This document shows, piece after piece, positions 63,092 to 64,000 of a stretch of DNA of 64,000 nt. Each line of letters begins with the position of its first letter. Position 1 is the first letter of the stretch. Below the pieces are notes generated by a model. The model did no database searches. It worked only from the letters and a program-made list of their open reading frames with translations, and was not told the origin of the DNA. The position numbers and the translations under genes are program-made. The stretch comes from Candidatus Contendibacter sp. (GTDB taxonomy: Bacteria; Pseudomonadota; Gammaproteobacteria; Competibacterales; Competibacteraceae): NCBI GenBank assembly GCA_029624765.1, contig JARSSO010000063.1:62001-126000 (forward strand). Direction: 5' to 3'.

Positions 63092-63790
63092 ATGAAGATC
63101 TCGTATGCCCCTCTTGCAATACTCTGCCTTGGGCTGGGGGCGTGTATGTCCCAAGTGCCCGTTGCGACCACCTATCCCGTAAATTTCCAGAAAAAGATGC
63201 AGGCCGCCCACCATTGGGATGTCCTCGCCGCCGACGTGGCGAAACGACTGCACGATCACCTGATCGGTTCCGGCGAACCGCAGGGCCGTCCAGTCGCCTT
63301 GAACGTTCAACAACCGCGCTACAACAGCCAATTCGGCATGGCTTTCCACAACCTGCTGATCACGCATCTGCTGGAGCAGGGGTTTGTCATGAGCGAGAAC
63401 CCGTCCGCCGGCTTGCCGGTCAGTTACGACATCCAAGTGGTGACCCATAAGGATCGTGGGTTCATCCGGCCGACGCCAGGTCTATTCACGGCGTTGACAG
63501 GCACCGTGCTGGTGATCCGCGACGTGGCGGACAGCCACTCGGCCGTGGCGGCGACCATGCTGGGGGCGGTTGCCCTGGACGTGGCGAGTGGCTTCGTGAC
63601 CGATACTCCAAACAGCGAAATCATCGTGACGACCTCGGTGATGAACGGGGATCGCTATGTATCCCGCTTGCGGGATATCTACTACGTCAGCGACAACAAC
63701 GTGGATCAATATATCGCCAAGGGACCGGCCCCGGTCACCACCCGCATGATGGAAGTGGTTGGATGCGTTTCAGGCACCCAGTGTCCATGA
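63092..63790 (+). CDS. Outer-membrane lipoprotein, FlgO-like
   Basis: A 232-residue lipoprotein. The signal peptide ends in the lipobox LGAC (Cys19). The body resembles FlgO-family proteins, with DVLAADVAKRLHDHL, then FGMAFHNLLITHLLEQGFVM and a strand-rich C-terminal half. The protein ends with a CVSGTQC pair of cysteines that could form a disulfide. GAGGGAG precedes the ATG by 8 bases. A second lipoprotein gene follows after 39 bases, so they are likely an operon. A role in motility or in an envelope assembly is possible, but no flagellar gene is in view. Confidence 0.65.
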   Translation: MKISYAPLAILCLGLGACMSQVPVATTYPVNFQKKMQAAHHWDVLAADVAKRLHDHLIGSGEPQGRPVALNVQQPRYNSQFGMAFHNLLITHLLEQGFVMSENPSAGLPVSYDIQVVTHKDRGFIRPTPGLFTALTGTVLVIRDVADSHSAVAATMLGAVALDVASGFVTDTPNSEIIVTTSVMNGDRYVSRLRDIYYVSDNNVDQYIAKGPAPVTTRMMEVVGCVSGTQCP

Positions 63791-63829
63791 CGGGTTTTGA
63801 CGGAAACCGAATCAGAGGTGATTAAAGCC

Positions 63830-64000
63830 ATGAATTGGAATGTAATGGGCTTACGCGGGGCTGTTGCATTGTTGGTCGCATCCAGCTTGGGCATTCTGGG
63901 GTGCGCCTCCTGGGGAAATGACGATGCCGCCGCCTCAACCCGGCCGGTCATTCGCGACACCAACCTGGTCGATGCCAGCCACGCCGCCGCCGACGCTCTG
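63830..64000 (+). CDS. Lipoprotein, FlgO-like, truncated by the window end
   Basis: The first 57 codons of a gene that continues past the window. The signal peptide has the lipobox ILGC (Cys25). The visible mature part ends ASHAAADAL, which resembles the start of FlgO-family proteins. GAGGTG occurs 11 bases before the ATG. It is the second of two adjacent lipoprotein genes. The remainder cannot be judged. Confidence 0.55.
   Translation, partial: MNWNVMGLRGAVALLVASSLGILGCASWGNDDAAASTRPVIRDTNLVDASHAAADAL

Overview
The window comes from a GC-rich gammaproteobacterium. The evidence is a gammaproteobacterial-type argG, pyrC, rlmJ and recBD, a FadL fatty-acid porin with a PsrA-like operator, an L-Ara4N (arn) lipid A pathway, and a phasin that points to polyhydroxyalkanoate granules. 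The mix of phasin, exosortase-A-associated genes, Uma2 proteins and B12-dependent ribonucleotide reductase would fit a Competibacter-like lineage. That placement is an inference and was not tested. No rRNA, tRNA, CRISPR array or insertion sequence was recognised.

Layout. 0-7.5 kb: BPSS1780-type membrane protein, Uma2 protein, fadBA-type beta-oxidation pair, fadL, glutaredoxin-like protein. 7.6-10.5 kb: an AMP-forming acyl-CoA ligase and a PLP decarboxylase of the exosortase-A-associated type, with no exosortase in view. 10.5-15.4 kb (minus strand): a compact type VI secretion cargo operon, vgrG - DUF4123 adaptor - PAAR - unknown duplicated-domain protein - cytidine-deaminase-like toxin - Imm1-type immunity protein. 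15.6-21.4 kb (plus): a TssB/TssC-like sheath fusion coupled to an AttEFGH-like ABC transporter with a lipocalin-like partner. 21.6-31.9 kb: outer-membrane protein, envelope glycosyltransferases and a full set of arn biosynthesis genes with arnA split in two. 31.9-34.7 kb: PstS-like protein and a large unknown membrane protein. 34.8-42.9 kb: recD, recB and the AmmeMemoRadiSam trio. 42.9-46.9 kb: second Uma2 protein, rlmJ, sulfurtransferase, argG with a possible leader peptide. 47.2-52.0 kb: a secreted M6 metalloprotease and a TolB-propeller/thrombospondin-3 protein, each behind a near-duplicate c-di-GMP-I riboswitch with an intrinsic terminator. 52.4-59.2 kb: pyrC, phasin, amtB behind a sigma-54 promoter, an unknown protein and a P-type cation ATPase. 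59.3-64 kb: class II ribonucleotide reductase nrdJ interrupted by a 440-residue intein, then two lipoproteins, the last cut by the window edge.

How the parts fit. Much of the window concerns the envelope and secretion: lipid A modification, lipoprotein or surface-lipid ABC transport, T6SS toxin delivery, and two exported proteins under a shared second-messenger RNA switch. The strongest candidates for new biology are the T6SS deaminase operon with its unrecognised duplicated-domain protein, the paired c-di-GMP riboswitches, the TssB/TssC fusion and the NrdJ intein at an active-site cysteine. The toxin-immunity pair, the 22-25 kb glycosyltransferase block, the 33-34.7 kb gene and the 47-52 kb exported-protein region look poorer in GC than the core genes around them, which suggests acquisition.
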